Assembly: GCF_033115175.1 (NCBI RefSeq)
Contig: NC_084839.1
Coordinates: forward strand, 36,317,501-36,381,500
Direction: 5' to 3'
Length of the DNA stretch: 64,000 bases
DNA from: Lepus europaeus
Taxonomy: Eukaryota; Chordata; Mammalia; Lagomorpha; Leporidae
Shown: positions 23,313 through 34,749 of the stretch, piece after piece
Numbering within the stretch: the stretch's first letter is position 1
How the letters are laid out: the number at the start of each line of letters is the position of its first letter
Program-made: the position numbers and the translations under genes
Notes under the pieces: generated by a model
Told to the model about the DNA's origin: nothing
What the model saw: only the letters and a program-made list of their open reading frames with translations
Database searches by the model: none

Positions 23313-23855
23313 TGGTGACTGCAGAGACCACAGTCAGGATGCTGTCCATGCTATAAAGACCCCTTGTGAATGTTTCCTGAACACAGGAGCTCATCTGTAA
23401 CCAAGGAAACCTCAGCTAGGCAAGGAAACATCTCCTGGGCCTTAAGGAGGAAACCATGTCTTTGGAACATTGTAGGAAGATTGGTTACTGATGTTTTTCC
23501 TCTCCTTGCACATAGATGATATCTAATGTGGGACTGAGTTTGGGAATGCAATATAAATTAATCAATAATCAAGCCTGTGACCTATTATAAGATCTTTGGT
23601 TTTTCACTGAGATGTTCTTTGGTTTTAATGATTGATAGCCACACATAATCTGTATTGTTAAAAACCCAACTCAATGCATATACTCGCCCTGTAAGAAAAG
23701 TATAAACCTGTAACCAAACTCGGGCTTGTGGGACAGCCAATGCAGGCGAGTGACATTGTTTCTGGGTTTCACTTCTCAGTTTGACTAGCTGAATGAACTT
23801 CAGCTTTGATTGCTTTTTCAGTCAGACTCTGAGTATTTCAGCTGGAACAGGCTAT
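23313..23855 (+). mobile_element. Putative solo LTR of an endogenous retrovirus
   Basis: The ~540-base block interrupts the ancient L1M. It has LTR-like landmarks on the plus strand: a TATA-like 'gtataaac' at about 23699, a degenerate polyadenylation signal 'aatgaa' near 23792, and a T-rich U5-like end. It starts near a 'tg' and ends near 'ca'. I could not find matching target-site duplications or another copy, so the call rests on layout. Confidence 0.45.
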
Positions 23856-23875
23856 CTGTTGATGTGTTTTGCTTT

Positions 23876-24170
23876 ATTTATTTTTATTTATTTATGAAAG
23901 GTGGAGAAAGTGACATAAAGAAATCTTCCATCTGATGATTTATTCCTTAAATGCCACAACAAGTGGAACAGGGTCATGTCTTGGCTCAATCCGAGTCTCC
24001 CATGTGGGTGGTAGGAGCTCAAGTACTTGAGCTATCATTTACTGCCTCCCAGGGTGTGCCTTAGCAGGAAGCTGGAACTGGAACAGAGCCAGGACTCAAA
24101 GTCAGGCATCCTGATACGGGATATGGGTATCCCGAGAGGCATCTTAATCACTCTGCCAAGTATCTACCAC
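23876..24170 (-). mobile_element. CSINE, old subfamily
   Basis: 'ttatttatttatgaaaggtgg', 'aagaaatcttccatctgatg', 'gagtctcccatgtgggtgg', 'cttagcaggaagctgg' and the head 'cactctgccaagtatctacc'. Strongly diverged. Confidence 0.8.
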
Positions 24171-24864
24171 CCTTGAGTTTTTCAATTTAGATGCTTGTAC
24201 TTTATGGTTTTTAAAACTTATAATTTCTTCTTTATCTTTCTTTTTGCTGAGAATGTGTTTCATTAAGTATGTTTATAGTTGATGAATTTTTACAGTGGTC
24301 TAAAATCTTTGTCATATAACAATTTTATCATTGAGTGGGGATCTTCTTGTTATTTTGTATGAAGAGTAATTCTTACTAAAACTAGAGTATCTTATTTTTG
24401 CCTTCCCAGACTTCTATTTTAGGAAGCTTCCTTTGACACTACACTGGCAGGAAAGGGGTAGGGCACTGCCTTGGTAATATGAGAAGGGTGCAGAAACCTA
24501 TTTCCCACTTGGTTCCCATTGCCTCTAGGATGGGGAAGTTGTGGGATCCTCACCAGTCTTTGCTTTTACCTGCCCTGAATAGGAGGAGTAAAGGGCACCT
24601 CATTACTGCTCCTCCCATGACCTCTAATGCTGTTAGTGTCAGTGTGGCCCCATGACAACTAGGAAGTGATGAGAATACTGACCATACTGGGCCTCCTCTG
24701 ATATCCTCCTAGGGCAAAAGGAAGGCTAGCCTTACTACTGCTGAGTGGTAGTGAAAGTTTGTTCACTACTTGTGGTGTTCCACTGTTACCATAGGTGGAG
24801 TTCAGCACCCCATGGAAATGACAGTCTGCTTAGCTTTGTCTGACCGCACCTTGGAGCCACTTTT

Positions 24865-25215
24865 AAGATGCTCTGAAGGCCAGTGCTGTGGCACAGTGGG
24901 TAAAGCCACCGCCTGCCATGCCGGCATCCCATATGGGCACTGGTTTGAGACCTGGCTGCTCCACTTCCAATCCAGCTCTGCTGTGGCCTGGGAAAGCAGT
25001 AGAAGATGGCCCAAGTCCTGTATGTATGTCCTGTATGTATCAGCATAGGAGACCTGGAAGAAGCTTCTGGCTTTGGATGGGCACAGCTCTAGCCGTTGTG
25101 GCCATCTGAGGGAGTGAACCAGCAGATGGAAGACCTCTCTCTCTCTGCCTCTCCTTCTCTCTCTGTGTAATTCTGACTTTCAAATAAATAAATCTTTTTT
25201 TTTAAAGATGTTCTG
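24865..25215 (+). mobile_element. CSINE, full length, with an internal short duplication
   Basis: Body 24877-25204: head 'ggccagtgctgtggcacagtggg', 'catcccatatgggcactgg', CT-rich part and 'aataaataaatc' tail. The flanks aagatgctctg (24865-24875) and aagatgttctg (25205-25215) are the target-site duplication. The word gtcctgtatgtat occurs twice in a row at about 25014-25039, a private duplication where the normal SINE reads 'ccttgggccc'. Confidence 0.93.
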
Positions 25216-25640
25216 TTATAGCTTGAGGGGGTGCTACTCTAACTTCCCATTTAGTTTTGCTGGAATTGACCATGGTGTGGCCACGTGTTTTTTCATGGTG
25301 CTTGGCTGGAGCAGAGGGATTACTGTCTAAAAGATGTCTGTCTTACCAGTACCTCTTTCCTGATCCTTTGGCTAGAGAGAACAGGCTCTTGTGGGACTTT
25401 GTCCCTGTTGACAAATTGCTAGCTTCTTCAGTTCCCTGTCTTGGATTTACGAAGGCAAAGAAAACCATGAAACCCATCATGGTGGTGGTCTTTGGATCCT
25501 GAGTTCCCAGCCAACCTGTTACTTTCTCTCCACTTTTGGACTCTCTTGTTTATTTTACACATTACATCCAGAGATACTAGTTGTGCTTTCTGGGAGGAAT
25601 GGGGGTAACTATGCTTACTCCATCTGTCCAGAAGTGAAGG

Positions 25641-26265
25641 TCTGACATTTATTTTACTAATAGCTATGTTAAGAATTTAATATACCTTCATTTTGCAAGG
25701 TTTCACTGGATACTGCACATGTCTGACGCTGTGCTAAACTCTATGGATGATAATGAGAGCTGAAAGAGATGGATTTACACATTGAGAATTGATGCCATAC
25801 CCTTTGGACAAGAAGGGAAGGTGAGGTAATGTGGAGAACTTTGGACTCTCAAAGAGAGACCAAGGATCTACTGCTGGCTCTTCTTCCACCTCTGTGGTAA
25901 TGGGCAAGCAACTGAACCTTAGGATGATGCTCTGTAATACAAAGCAATTGATTATATGCTCTGAATTCAGCTGTAGTTCAATTCAGAAAAGCAAAATAAG
26001 GTGGGTTTGGTCTGAGCAAGCTTTATGAATGACACTGAATTGAAGATAGGCAAAAAGTGGCATTTTAGGCTGACTGCTCATTAAGGCTCTCTTCTTCCAC
26101 CTACCAGTCACCTTGAGGTAAGCAACCCTAGGTGAAAACTCCAGGAAGGAGAATTCACTGGGTCCCAATCTGGCTGGTTGCATGTGCTGAACATGTCACT
26201 GGGCCTCCTGCACCCACTCCACTGATCTCCTCCTATCTCTCACCAAGAATGGCTTCTTTCTTCTC
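25641..26265. other. Mostly unique sequence with a MIR scrap
   Basis: 25860-25960 ('tctgtggtaatgggcaagcaactgaacctt') looks like a plus-strand MIR core. The rest is not assigned. Confidence 0.45.
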
Positions 26266-26500
26266 TCCCTCCTCACATTCTGAAAAATTCTCTAAGACTT
26301 ATCTCTGGGCTTCCCTCTTTACAAGTGAGCTTCTGAATCTTTACATTCTTCAATTTTTACAAGTTGTGGTACTTATATAGTTTTTATTACTCTTACCTTA
26401 TCTTGACCTATTTCATCTTATCTTCCTAACTATATTTCAAGCTCCTTGAGGGCACAGCCCATGTCTTATGTCTACCAAAGCCCTGGAAGGAACTTGTAAC
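26266..26500 (+). mobile_element. L2 LINE 3' fragment
   Basis: 'acttatatagtttttattactc', 'ctatatttcaagctccttgagggcacagccc' and 'ccctggaaggaac' follow the L2 3' end pattern on the plus strand. Ancient. Confidence 0.55.
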
Positions 26501-26727
26501 ATTCCTGAGGGGGATGATCCTTAGCTGATTATTGTTGTCACCTAAAGGTGGTTTAAAGACATATTCTAGAGCCCCATGTTAGACATAATAAATCAATTTT
26601 TTAATATATAGACAATTTTTAATTTAGTATTCATTTTGGCTTACATATTTATGATCACTCAATACTTAAAATTATGTTTATTTCTTGTAAAAATTGTGTT
26701 TCTATATATTCTGAGGAATGCTTTAAG

Positions 26728-27845
26728 ATTCTTTTTTTAAATTTTTATTTAACAGATATAAATTTCCAAAGTACAGCTTTTGGATTATAGTGGCTTTCCC
26801 CCCCCCGCCCCCATAACTTCCCTCCCACCTACAACCCTCCCATCTCCCACTGTCTCTCTCATTCCATTCATATCAAGATTAGTTTTCAATTATCTTTATA
26901 TACAGAAGATCAATTTAGTATATATTAAGTAAAGATTTCAATTGTTTGCACCCACACAGAAACACAAAGTGAAAAGTACTGTTTGAGTACTAGTTATACC
27001 ATTAATTCACATTATACAACATATTAAGGACAGAGATCCTACATGAGGAATAAGTGCACAGTGACTCCTGTTGTTGACTTAACAATTTGACACTTTTGTT
27101 TATGGCATCAGTAATCACCCTAGGCTCTAGTCATGAGTTGCCAAGGCTATGGAAGCCTTTTGAGTTTGCCGACTCTGATCATATTTAGACAAGGTCATAG
27201 TCAAAGTGGAAGTTCTCTCATCCCTTCAGAGAAAGGTATCTCCTTCTTTGATGGCCTGTTCTTTCTACTGGTATGTCACTCGCAGAGATCTTTCATTTAG
27301 GTCTTTTTTTTTTTCCCAGAGTGTCTTGGCTTTCCATGCCTAAAATACTTTTATGGGCTCTTCAGCTAGATCCAAATGCCTTAAGGGCTGATTCTGAGGC
27401 CAGAGTTCTGTTTAGGACATCTGCCATTCTACGAGTCTGCTGTGTATCCCGCTTCCCATGTTGGACTGTTCTCTCCTTTTTACGTCTATCAGTTAGTATT
27501 AGCAGACACTAGTCTTGTTTATGTGATTCCTTTGACTCTTAATCCTATCATTATGATTAATTGTGAACTGAAATTGATCAAATGGACTAGTGAGATGTCA
27601 TTGGTACATGCCACCTTGATGGGATTGAATTGGAATCCCCTGGTATGTTTCTAACTCTACCATTTGGGACAAGTTCTATTGAGCATGTGCCAAACTGTAC
27701 ATCTCCTCCTTCTCTTATTCCCACTGTTATATTTAACATGGATCACTTTTCAGTTAAATTTAAACATCTAAGAATAATTGTATGTTAATTAAAGAGCTCA
27801 ACCAATAGTATTAAGTAGAATAAAAAATACTAAAAGGGATAAAGT
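26728..27845 (-). mobile_element. L1 3' UTR, 5'-truncated
   Basis: 'ctttttttaaatttttatttaac' (T tail), then a reversed L1 3' UTR homologous to the 1-1657 element from its end back to about position 530 ('caaccaatagtattaagtag', 'taaaagggataaag'). It includes a C-rich run at 26799-26811. A longer copy than those at 10490 and 61725. Confidence 0.9.
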
Positions 27846-29894
27846 TTTGTGTATGTATATGTGTTGAGTGGGCAGAGTTTGTTAGAGGGATATGAGAGGA
27901 AGTTGTATTTTTGTTTAATTTGCTTTTGTTCTATGCCACTTGCTGTCTATAACACTCGCACGTTCTCTCTCTTTGTATGATTTCTTTCATTTTCTATGAC
28001 TTTCACAAAGTCATATTAAGAGAAAACTGTGCATGGTATTTAAACCTCTTTTGCAACAAGATTTTTTAATTATAGATTCTTTTTGAAGTACCTCTTGTGT
28101 ATGGCACCCATTGTATGCATCTTAGTTCCTGTTCTTCATTCAACATAAAACCCTAAAGTTTCTATCACTTTCCGAGGCTTATGACTTCAGTTTTGAAAGC
28201 AGTGATAATTTTGTATTTTGGGCATGGGTTGCATATCCAGCTCAGTGCCTTGTCATTCTGTTGTAGAGACCTCCTGCTTACACTCTTGGAACTGTGTTCT
28301 GATGGGTGTCCAGTAGTCTACTCCCTGTCACGGGCTGGTAAGTTAGGTCTCCAGTTTTACTCTGTTCTTTCTATGTGGAAGTTAAAGAGGACTCTAATGG
28401 CCTGAGGATTCAGTATGTTATAATACATATTCAATATAGGCCTTGCTAAATAAATTTGATGAAGTATGTAGTTATGTTGAAAAGATATTGTCTGACTGGA
28501 AGTGTCCAGCTAAAGAAAATAACATTTTTTTCCCTGATGAAAACTAAGGCATAATTTCAGCATTTGATGAGAGGAGTTATTCAAAAAATACAAGTTAAGC
28601 TTTTATAAGGGAGGATTTTTATTCCTTTGTAAATCTTGTGGAAAATTAATCATACAAAATATGAGGGTGCCAAGAAAGCATTTGCAAGGGTGCAGATGCA
28701 TGAATATGAAACATATTTTCCAGGCAGTAAATTTCTTTATCAGGGTAAAGTCCTTCATAACCAAAGTGATCCTTGTTCAATAGGGAAGGTTGCCAAAGGC
28801 TCATGCATCTTTGCCTATGTTTTAATCATTCCTTTTGAACTGACTAACGCAGGGAAAGCAGGGTGAACATGCAGTGCACATTGCATGGCAAATGGGGCCT
28901 TTTGAAGGGTCTGTATCCTCCCTGCTTCAGGGCAGTGCCTATACAGATTGAGTGGAATATTGATTTGGCATCCTGCATTTCAACCATCTGTCTAATGGAG
29001 GGTATTGTCACATTGCGTAGAGTGCATTGGAGCTGCAGGAAAGGAGGGAGGAACAGAAACCTGAAAGCCTTTGTTTGCCTTAGACTGGTGAGGATGGGCT
29101 TGGGAAGCTCAGCCCTAGAGGAGGCCAGGCGAGACGGCGCTCCAGCAGGAGCAGCTCAGGTGACAGCACGCAATGGCTTGCACCGCCAAACAACCGCTGC
29201 TTCCTGTCTTCCAGGGAGATTGGTTCAACTTTTATCTTCTCTCCCATAATTTTAATATATATTTTCAGTTGTCAAACTGTCTATTCCATGCTGTTCCTTT
29301 GTATTTTTTGAAAAAATTCTAGTCCTTTAATGTTTTAAAAAAATATCCTTGAGCTCTTAATGCATCATGGTGAACAGTTCTTTGCAAATATTCTTCTCTT
29401 TCATGCATTAGTTCCACCTCCTCTTTGTATTTTTTTTAACCGATGTTTGCATTGATTTCTATTTCTACTTAGAGGCATTTCTCAAACGTTTTGTGATCCT
29501 TGGCTATTGATTTTGAGAGTGGGTCGTTGAAAGGCTGTTTGGAAAGTGGTGTCTGAGCGTGGGGGCTTGCTGACTTTTGTGATCAGGTTTGAACTGGGTG
29601 TTTCATCCAGGAGAGGAAGAACATAAAGTGTTCTTGGGTTTTTTTCATAAGTGGTCATTTTGCTTAGAATTTTCCGTGCACTGGCTAAGGAGAGCATGAC
29701 TGAATGCCTTGCCTTCTGAAAGGAAAACTGGGACAAGAACTAGAGATTTCATCTTCAGTCTGGGTTTTCTCATGCCCTCAGAGATGCTTAGCATTTCCAA
29801 GAATTTCCTGAGCCTGAAGAATTTGGACTTTGTTACAAGGAGTTTTGAAAATAGTTCCTTGTGATTTCTGTGGTCTGGGAAAAAAGAATAAATG
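27846..29894. other. Unique sequence, no gene recognised
   Basis: About 2 kb without a confident repeat. 29080-29215 is a local GC and CpG maximum (see findings). Two overlapping minus ORFs (29482-29736, 29645-29905) and a plus ORF (28863-29249) lack recognisable domains. Confidence 0.5.
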
Positions 29895-29897
29895 TAT

Positions 29898-30060
29898 GAG
29901 GACATTTCAAAAAATTCATGGAAGATGAAGTTAAGAGAGTTAGATGCAAAAAAATCTCAAGACCCATGCACACATTTTTAGTTTTTTATTTTTTATTTAA
30001 TTCCCACACATAGTTTTAAAGATATACAATCTTCATGAGCTTTTTGAAGACTTCGTATGG
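29898..30060 (+). mobile_element. Mariner-like MITE, copy 1
   Basis: Terminal inverted repeats: left 'atttcaaaaaattcatggaag', right 'cttcatgagctttttgaagac'. The centre has 'tgcaaaaaaatctcaagacccatgca'. Similar sequences recur at 30062, 32588 and 44650. It resembles mammalian nonautonomous mariner elements (MARNA-type); the name is unverified. Confidence 0.6.
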
Positions 30061-30126
30061 ACTTCAAATCTTTTGCACCAAAATAAACATATCTTTTAAT
30101 TCTATTTTACATGAATGTTTAAAAAA
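30061..30126 (-). mobile_element. Mariner-like MITE, partial copy 2
   Basis: 'cttttgcaccaaaataaac' and 'ttttaattctattttacatgaa' equal the reversed left half of the same family, placed back to back with copy 1. This suggests either a nested insertion or a longer palindromic parent. Confidence 0.5.
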
Positions 30127-32585
30127 CCCGTGTAAGTTGTTATGCTGAACCAGAAATCCAGGGTTGGTTCTCAGATTTATGAAAAAAATCCCTTAGGTAA
30201 ATATAATTTTTGTGATAATACTTGAGATACAAGGAGCATCCCATCAGTCTGAGGAGTAGCTGACTAACAACTCCTGAGCATCAGTGGATTTTAAATAGTA
30301 TAGAGTAGGGCTCAGAGAGAGGAACTGCCCTGGGATAGGTTACTGCCTATGAGTCTTCAAAATGTTCCTAGGACACGATTTGGCATATGAGAACATTTGA
30401 GCACATTACCACCTTCTGTGTAGCATGCATGGTCCTGGGCTTTTCTCAACTTACTTTGCTCCAAATTATTTTGTCTTTGCCTTTATAAGTTCTGACCTCC
30501 TTAGGGTAGTTGAGGGAATTCTTTACACTTGTCAAGGCTCTTTCATGTGCATTTTGGCCTTTGGTTTCATTTTATTATAAAATTTAAATGTGTAATATAC
30601 TTATTCACAGTCACTGCCACAATATTTAAAAATTCACAATTATCAAATTGGTTATAAATCTGATTTCTGAGACACTCTAACAGTGGCGTGGGTAGAAGTT
30701 GGAGAGCTTCAAGGGGAGCAAGTCCTTAGCCAGAGGTTCATCCTCATGATTTACTCTGCGGACTTCATCCCCGTATCTCTCGGGCCTTTAGTTGAACACA
30801 GTGTGAAGTCCCCTTTCAAAAGAGCTGAGTCTTCTTGGTTCCAAAATGCTAAACTAATGGACTTTGTGATTTTTGAAGTTTATCTTTGCAACAGAATTAT
30901 GTCTCAGAGAATTGTTTGCTTTGGAACATACTGCTCTCCTCTTTGGCGGCTGGGACTTCCCTGTAGTCATGCATTCTTGCCTGTGCCCTGGATCCGTCCG
31001 TGTGTGTTTGTTTCAGCATCTGCCGATGGGAGGGGAGAAGCCAAGGCACAACTGTGTGTGGGTCTGGGTCTATCTCACATGGCCTAAGTCTGCTAAAGCT
31101 TAATCCAGGGTGGTTTTCTCAAAACTTGCATTATTCAAGAGTAAACAGGCCAGAACTGGGATGTATCCTGCATGAATCCTGTAGTATTTATGTGCTTGCA
31201 CTACACAAGGACATAGAGCAAGTCCTTGATAGGCATTGTTGGGGGGAGTTCTCCCAAAGGGAGAAGCACTATAAGGAAATGAAATAAGGACTGGGGAGTG
31301 AGAGATGAGCTCCTTTGTCTTTCTAGGCCTTGGGATTAGGAACTTGTTTTACTGAAATGTGGGGCATGTGTAAGGACCCTCCACTAGGGTATACAGGTGG
31401 ATCACAATCAGGTTCCTAAAATGTGAGCCACATGGGAAGGATCCTGCCATGGATATTTTGAATGGACCTTGTGTTTTAGCTTTTAGGTTTTGACTTAAAG
31501 CAGTTTTGCCTTTTCTGTTTTATTCTCTTTTCCTTAACCTATTATCGCTAAAACTTCAACACGATCTTGTTGACCTGATCTGTGCTATAATGGGACTTGA
31601 GGGAGCGACTGTGCCAAGGGTTCAGATGCAGGCGTATAAGAGGAGGGAGCCTCCAGAGGGCACCTGTGTGGAGCTGGTAAGGGATCAGGAATGCTGCAGC
31701 AAGTGGTGGTCCATGGAGAGGGGCCTGGAGCCAGGCCACTGGCTGAGTGACAGGTGACAAGATGAATTTAAAGAGCAGGTGAATGTTTCCCAGGGGGGTC
31801 CCGAATATGAGGGCGTATAAATCCAGTGGAGACTAAACTTGCCTAGCCACATGGGGTAGGGATCTGAGACACTGTACTTTGGAGATTCAGGGGAGATAAA
31901 GACCTTTTTGATTACATTGATGAGACCAATTACTTTGTAGTTTTTCTACTCCTTTTAATATTTTTATTAAGAGGATGCTGTGTTCTTTTGATGTGTCCTC
32001 CTAAATCCCTCCTGAGTAACAGATGTGAATCATGATTCTTAGGGACTTCCTATTTCCCTTCTCTTTTTAATGAGACTCTGATGATGATTTCTCCCTTTTA
32101 TTTAGTCTGATTCCTCTGTAGCCTCCCTACCAGTCTAAAGCCACTCTCCATGGTTCTGTATTCCCTGCCACCTGTAAGGAAACACCTTTTTTTTTTTTTT
32201 TTTTTAATCCCCACCCCCTTCTCTCGAGCAGGCGTGGTTTTCCTTTTCTAGAACTTTGCTAGGAAAATTGTATTATCTAAACCTCATCCCTAACTCATAA
32301 GAGTTTTCAAGATCATCTGGGAAGTTTCATAAGCTCTGCTAACTCTATGGCTTAATTCAGTACCTTGGGGTGGGCTAGTTGTTCAGGTCTCTGGTCAGGT
32401 ACAATTACCCTTCTATGTCTCTCAATGTGCTCCCTTCTACTCCAGGACTTTAATGCCAGCACTTCATTTTAGGAATAAAAATCTGAAAGGATTTTGTCCT
32501 TCACAAAATGTTTGGGAAAACCCCAACTGATTTACTCAATTTCCTTAATATAGGGATATGTCTTCATTGTAAATAGTTCTTCCAT
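30127..32585. other. Unique sequence
   Basis: No gene or confident repeat. It contains a weaker CTCF-like match at 31650-31663 and a T18-19 run at 32186-32206. The plus ORFs at 30683-31287 overlap in different frames and show no domain. Confidence 0.5.
31650..31663 (+). promoter_or_regulatory. Weak candidate CTCF-binding site
   Basis: CCTCCAGAGGGCAC matches the core CCASYAGRKGGCRS at 13 of 14 positions (T instead of A at position 3). Same orientation as the site at 16672. Confidence 0.25.
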
Positions 32586-32587
32586 AT

Positions 32588-32712
32588 AAGCAGGGTCTTC
32601 AAAAAGCTCATGGAAAACATGTGTTATCAGAAAAATGCACAGATTTTAAACATTTTCATCAAATAAATTTAATACTATTTTATACAAACATTTTGAAATA
32701 CCTTGAAAAATC
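32588..32712 (-). mobile_element. Mariner-like MITE, copy 3
   Basis: 'gtcttcaaaaagctcatggaaa' at the left and 'ttttgaaatacctt' at the right form imperfect terminal inverted repeats. The interior aligns in reverse to copy 1. Confidence 0.6.
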
Positions 32713-33059
32713 TCCAGATTTCATTTTGCCTTTTTAAAAAAAATCGTTACCTACTCTCTTGCTCCTGGTGAAGTGCCTACAATATAGTAAGTGCAAATAA
32801 CTAATATTTATGAGTTAAATAAAAAAGTGCACCTAAACTGAATGAGAATCTTTCTCCCAACTTGAAAATCTCAAGAAAGGAGGTGGCTTCACTCTTGATG
32901 CAATTTCAGAATAGATTAGGATTCTCTGTGCTCTTTGTTCTTTTAAAAATTCTATTCTTTGTCAGGAGTTGCCTGTGTCTCTAAAGTGTCCATGGTTTGT
33001 TCTTCAAAGACTTCTTTCACCTACAGTACTGAATAGTACTGTAATAGCCAGGCATGTTG

Positions 33060-33230
33060 CCTGTGCTTCACAGATATTATATAGCTAAATTCTTATAATA
33101 TCAACTTATTAGGAGTTGACATCATTCTCATTTTAGAAATGAGGAAACTAATGTACAAAAGGGTTGGAGTCAACCAGGGCTCCACATCTGGGGATCTTGC
33201 TAGGAGCCAGGGTTTGAATGTTAGTAGAAC
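33060..33230 (-). mobile_element. MIR SINE
   Basis: Reverse MIR: 'gacatcattctcattttagaaatgaggaaac', 'gctaggagccagggtttgaatg'. Confidence 0.65.
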
Positions 33231-33384
33231 ATAGGAGTCCTCTGCTGTTGTCCCTCCCTGCTCTAGGTTCCAGAATACTCCTGCTTTCTTCCTTGCCTTC
33301 AGAAAAGCCAAGTCTTCCCTTAGTGCTTGCCTTAGGACAACTACCTGATTAATGCCTTGGGGAAATACGCATGAATAATTTATT

Positions 33385-33550
33385 TTGCTTATTTTTAAAC
33401 TTTATTTAAGTTATAATACAAGTTTCATGTATTTCATACATATAGATTTAGCAACATAATGATATTTCCCACCCTACCTTCCTCCCGTTCATGCTCCAAC
33501 CCTGCTTCCTCCTCCTTCTCTCATTACCACTCTTAATTTTTATTTTTTTT
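33385..33550 (-). mobile_element. 3' end of an older lagomorph L1
   Basis: 'aaactttatttaagttataatacaag', 'gtatttcatacatatagatttagcaac', 'ccaccctaccttcctccc' is the reverse complement, with divergence, of the plus-strand copy at 55955-56088. Two independent copies with the same end define a 3' UTR family distinct from the one at 1-1657. Confidence 0.65.
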
Positions 33551-33889
33551 AACAGTGTGCAGTCTTGCCATCCTAACCATTATGAGGTTTCCTGTTTTAT
33601 GACTGTGGTCTAATGATAGTTTACTGTACTGTAGTGCTATACATTTCAAACATTTACTTAGACATACATTTATCAAAATTTATGTTTATAAATATTCCTT
33701 ATTAAAAGGATGACTTTAATTTAGATTGTTCTATCAGTTTGTCATATCTTCTGTGCTTTCATACCCCTCACTGTTTTTCATTGAGTTCCTGTTAGGAACC
33801 TGCTAGAGACTGGAATTACAGTGACTCTCAAACATGTGTGTATATATCCTGCCCAGTTAAATCTCACTAATGTCTTCTCATTTTCTGAA

Positions 33890-34245
33890 GATAAATTTCA
33901 AACATTGAAATATAAATTTTAAATCACTTCATGATCTGGTTCTTGTTCCTTCTTTCCAATTATCAGTTCTTCCTCATTCTCTACCAATTCCACCTCACCC
34001 CAGTTGCCATTCTCATCTCTTCTTTATTCTCCACTCCTTACCCACCTTTTGCCCCAAAATAGATGATCTCTCCTGGATTCCTTCAGGAGAATTCCTCTTG
34101 GTTTAATACACATCATTTCCTTGCAGGAACATATTCCCCCAAGTAGGCTACACTTGACATTTTATCTTTCAGCTTAGATATCACTTTGATGGGAAGCTTT
34201 TCTGATTCCAGGGTCCTCTTTTTGCTATTTGGTGGTCCCTGCCCA
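33890..34245 (+). mobile_element. L2 LINE fragment
   Basis: 'tcacttcatgatctggttcttgttcc', 'cttagatatcactttgatgggaagcttttctgattcc' match the L2 3' region order. Ancient. Confidence 0.6.
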
Positions 34246-34364
34246 CACAGTCTCATTCCAGGCAGAATCCATGGCAAATGTGTTGGTGAGAGGAATGGAA
34301 AAAGATAAGGTGTTTGGGAAGCTGCAGGATTTTGATCTTGATTTTTTTTTTTTAAATTTAAGCT

Positions 34365-34746
34365 GGCCTGTTCATTTTTTTAATTAATTAATTTATTTTT
34401 TTGACAGGCAGAGTGGACAGTGAGAGACAGACAGAGAGAAAGGTCTTCCTTTTGCTGTTGGTTCACCCTCCAATGGCCACCGCGGTAGTGCGCTGCGGCC
34501 GGCGCACCGCGCTGATCCGATGGCAGGAGCCAGGTGCTTCTCCTGGTCTCCCATGGGGTGCAGGGCCCAAGCACTTGGGCCATCCTCCACTGCACTCCCT
34601 GGCCACAGCAGAGAGCTGGCCTGGAAGAGGGGCAACCGGGACAGGATCGGTGCCCCGACCGGGACTAGAACCCGGTGTGCTGGTGCCGCAAGGAGGAGGA
34701 TTAGCCTAGTGAACCGTGGCGCCGGCTGAGGCCTGTTCATTTTAAT
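34365..34746 (-). mobile_element. CSINE, youngest subfamily, full length
   Basis: Body about 34385-34729: 'tttttttgacaggcagagtgg', GC-rich middle 'gcgctgcggccggcgcaccg', 'gcaaccgggacagg', box-B-like 'gggactagaacccgg' (reversed) and the head to 'ccgtggcgccggc'. Target-site duplication ggcctgttcattttt...aat at 34365-34384 and 34730-34746. Retained CpGs indicate a recent insertion. Confidence 0.96.
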
Positions 34747-34749
34747 CGG

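Larger units (their letters stand above)
21165..25640 (-). mobile_element. Ancient L1M/HAL1-like element, nearly complete, heavily interrupted
   Basis: Four parts are recognisable, all minus strand. ORF2-type sequence lies at 21165-21525 and 21852-22215 ('gatttgagacttctcc', 'tctttgagccatatattatttaaagg'). ORF1-type sequence lies at 22712-23285 and about 24175-24400 ('gatgtatcttggtattgg', 'ttggccattattcctttaag'). A 5' UTR-like part runs to about 25640 ('ctccatctgtccagaag'). Four CSINEs, one MaLR LTR and one probable solo LTR have inserted. It predates all the lagomorph L1s here. Confidence 0.65.

Noticed and set aside
17794..25215. Regularly recurring ~320-base repeats as a designed or CRISPR-like array
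   Set aside because: They are dispersed CSINEs with individual target-site duplications, differing age and irregular spacing.
29482..29905. Two overlapping minus ORFs in unique DNA
   Set aside because: No domain, overlapping frames and no promoter or splice context; lengths are within chance expectation.
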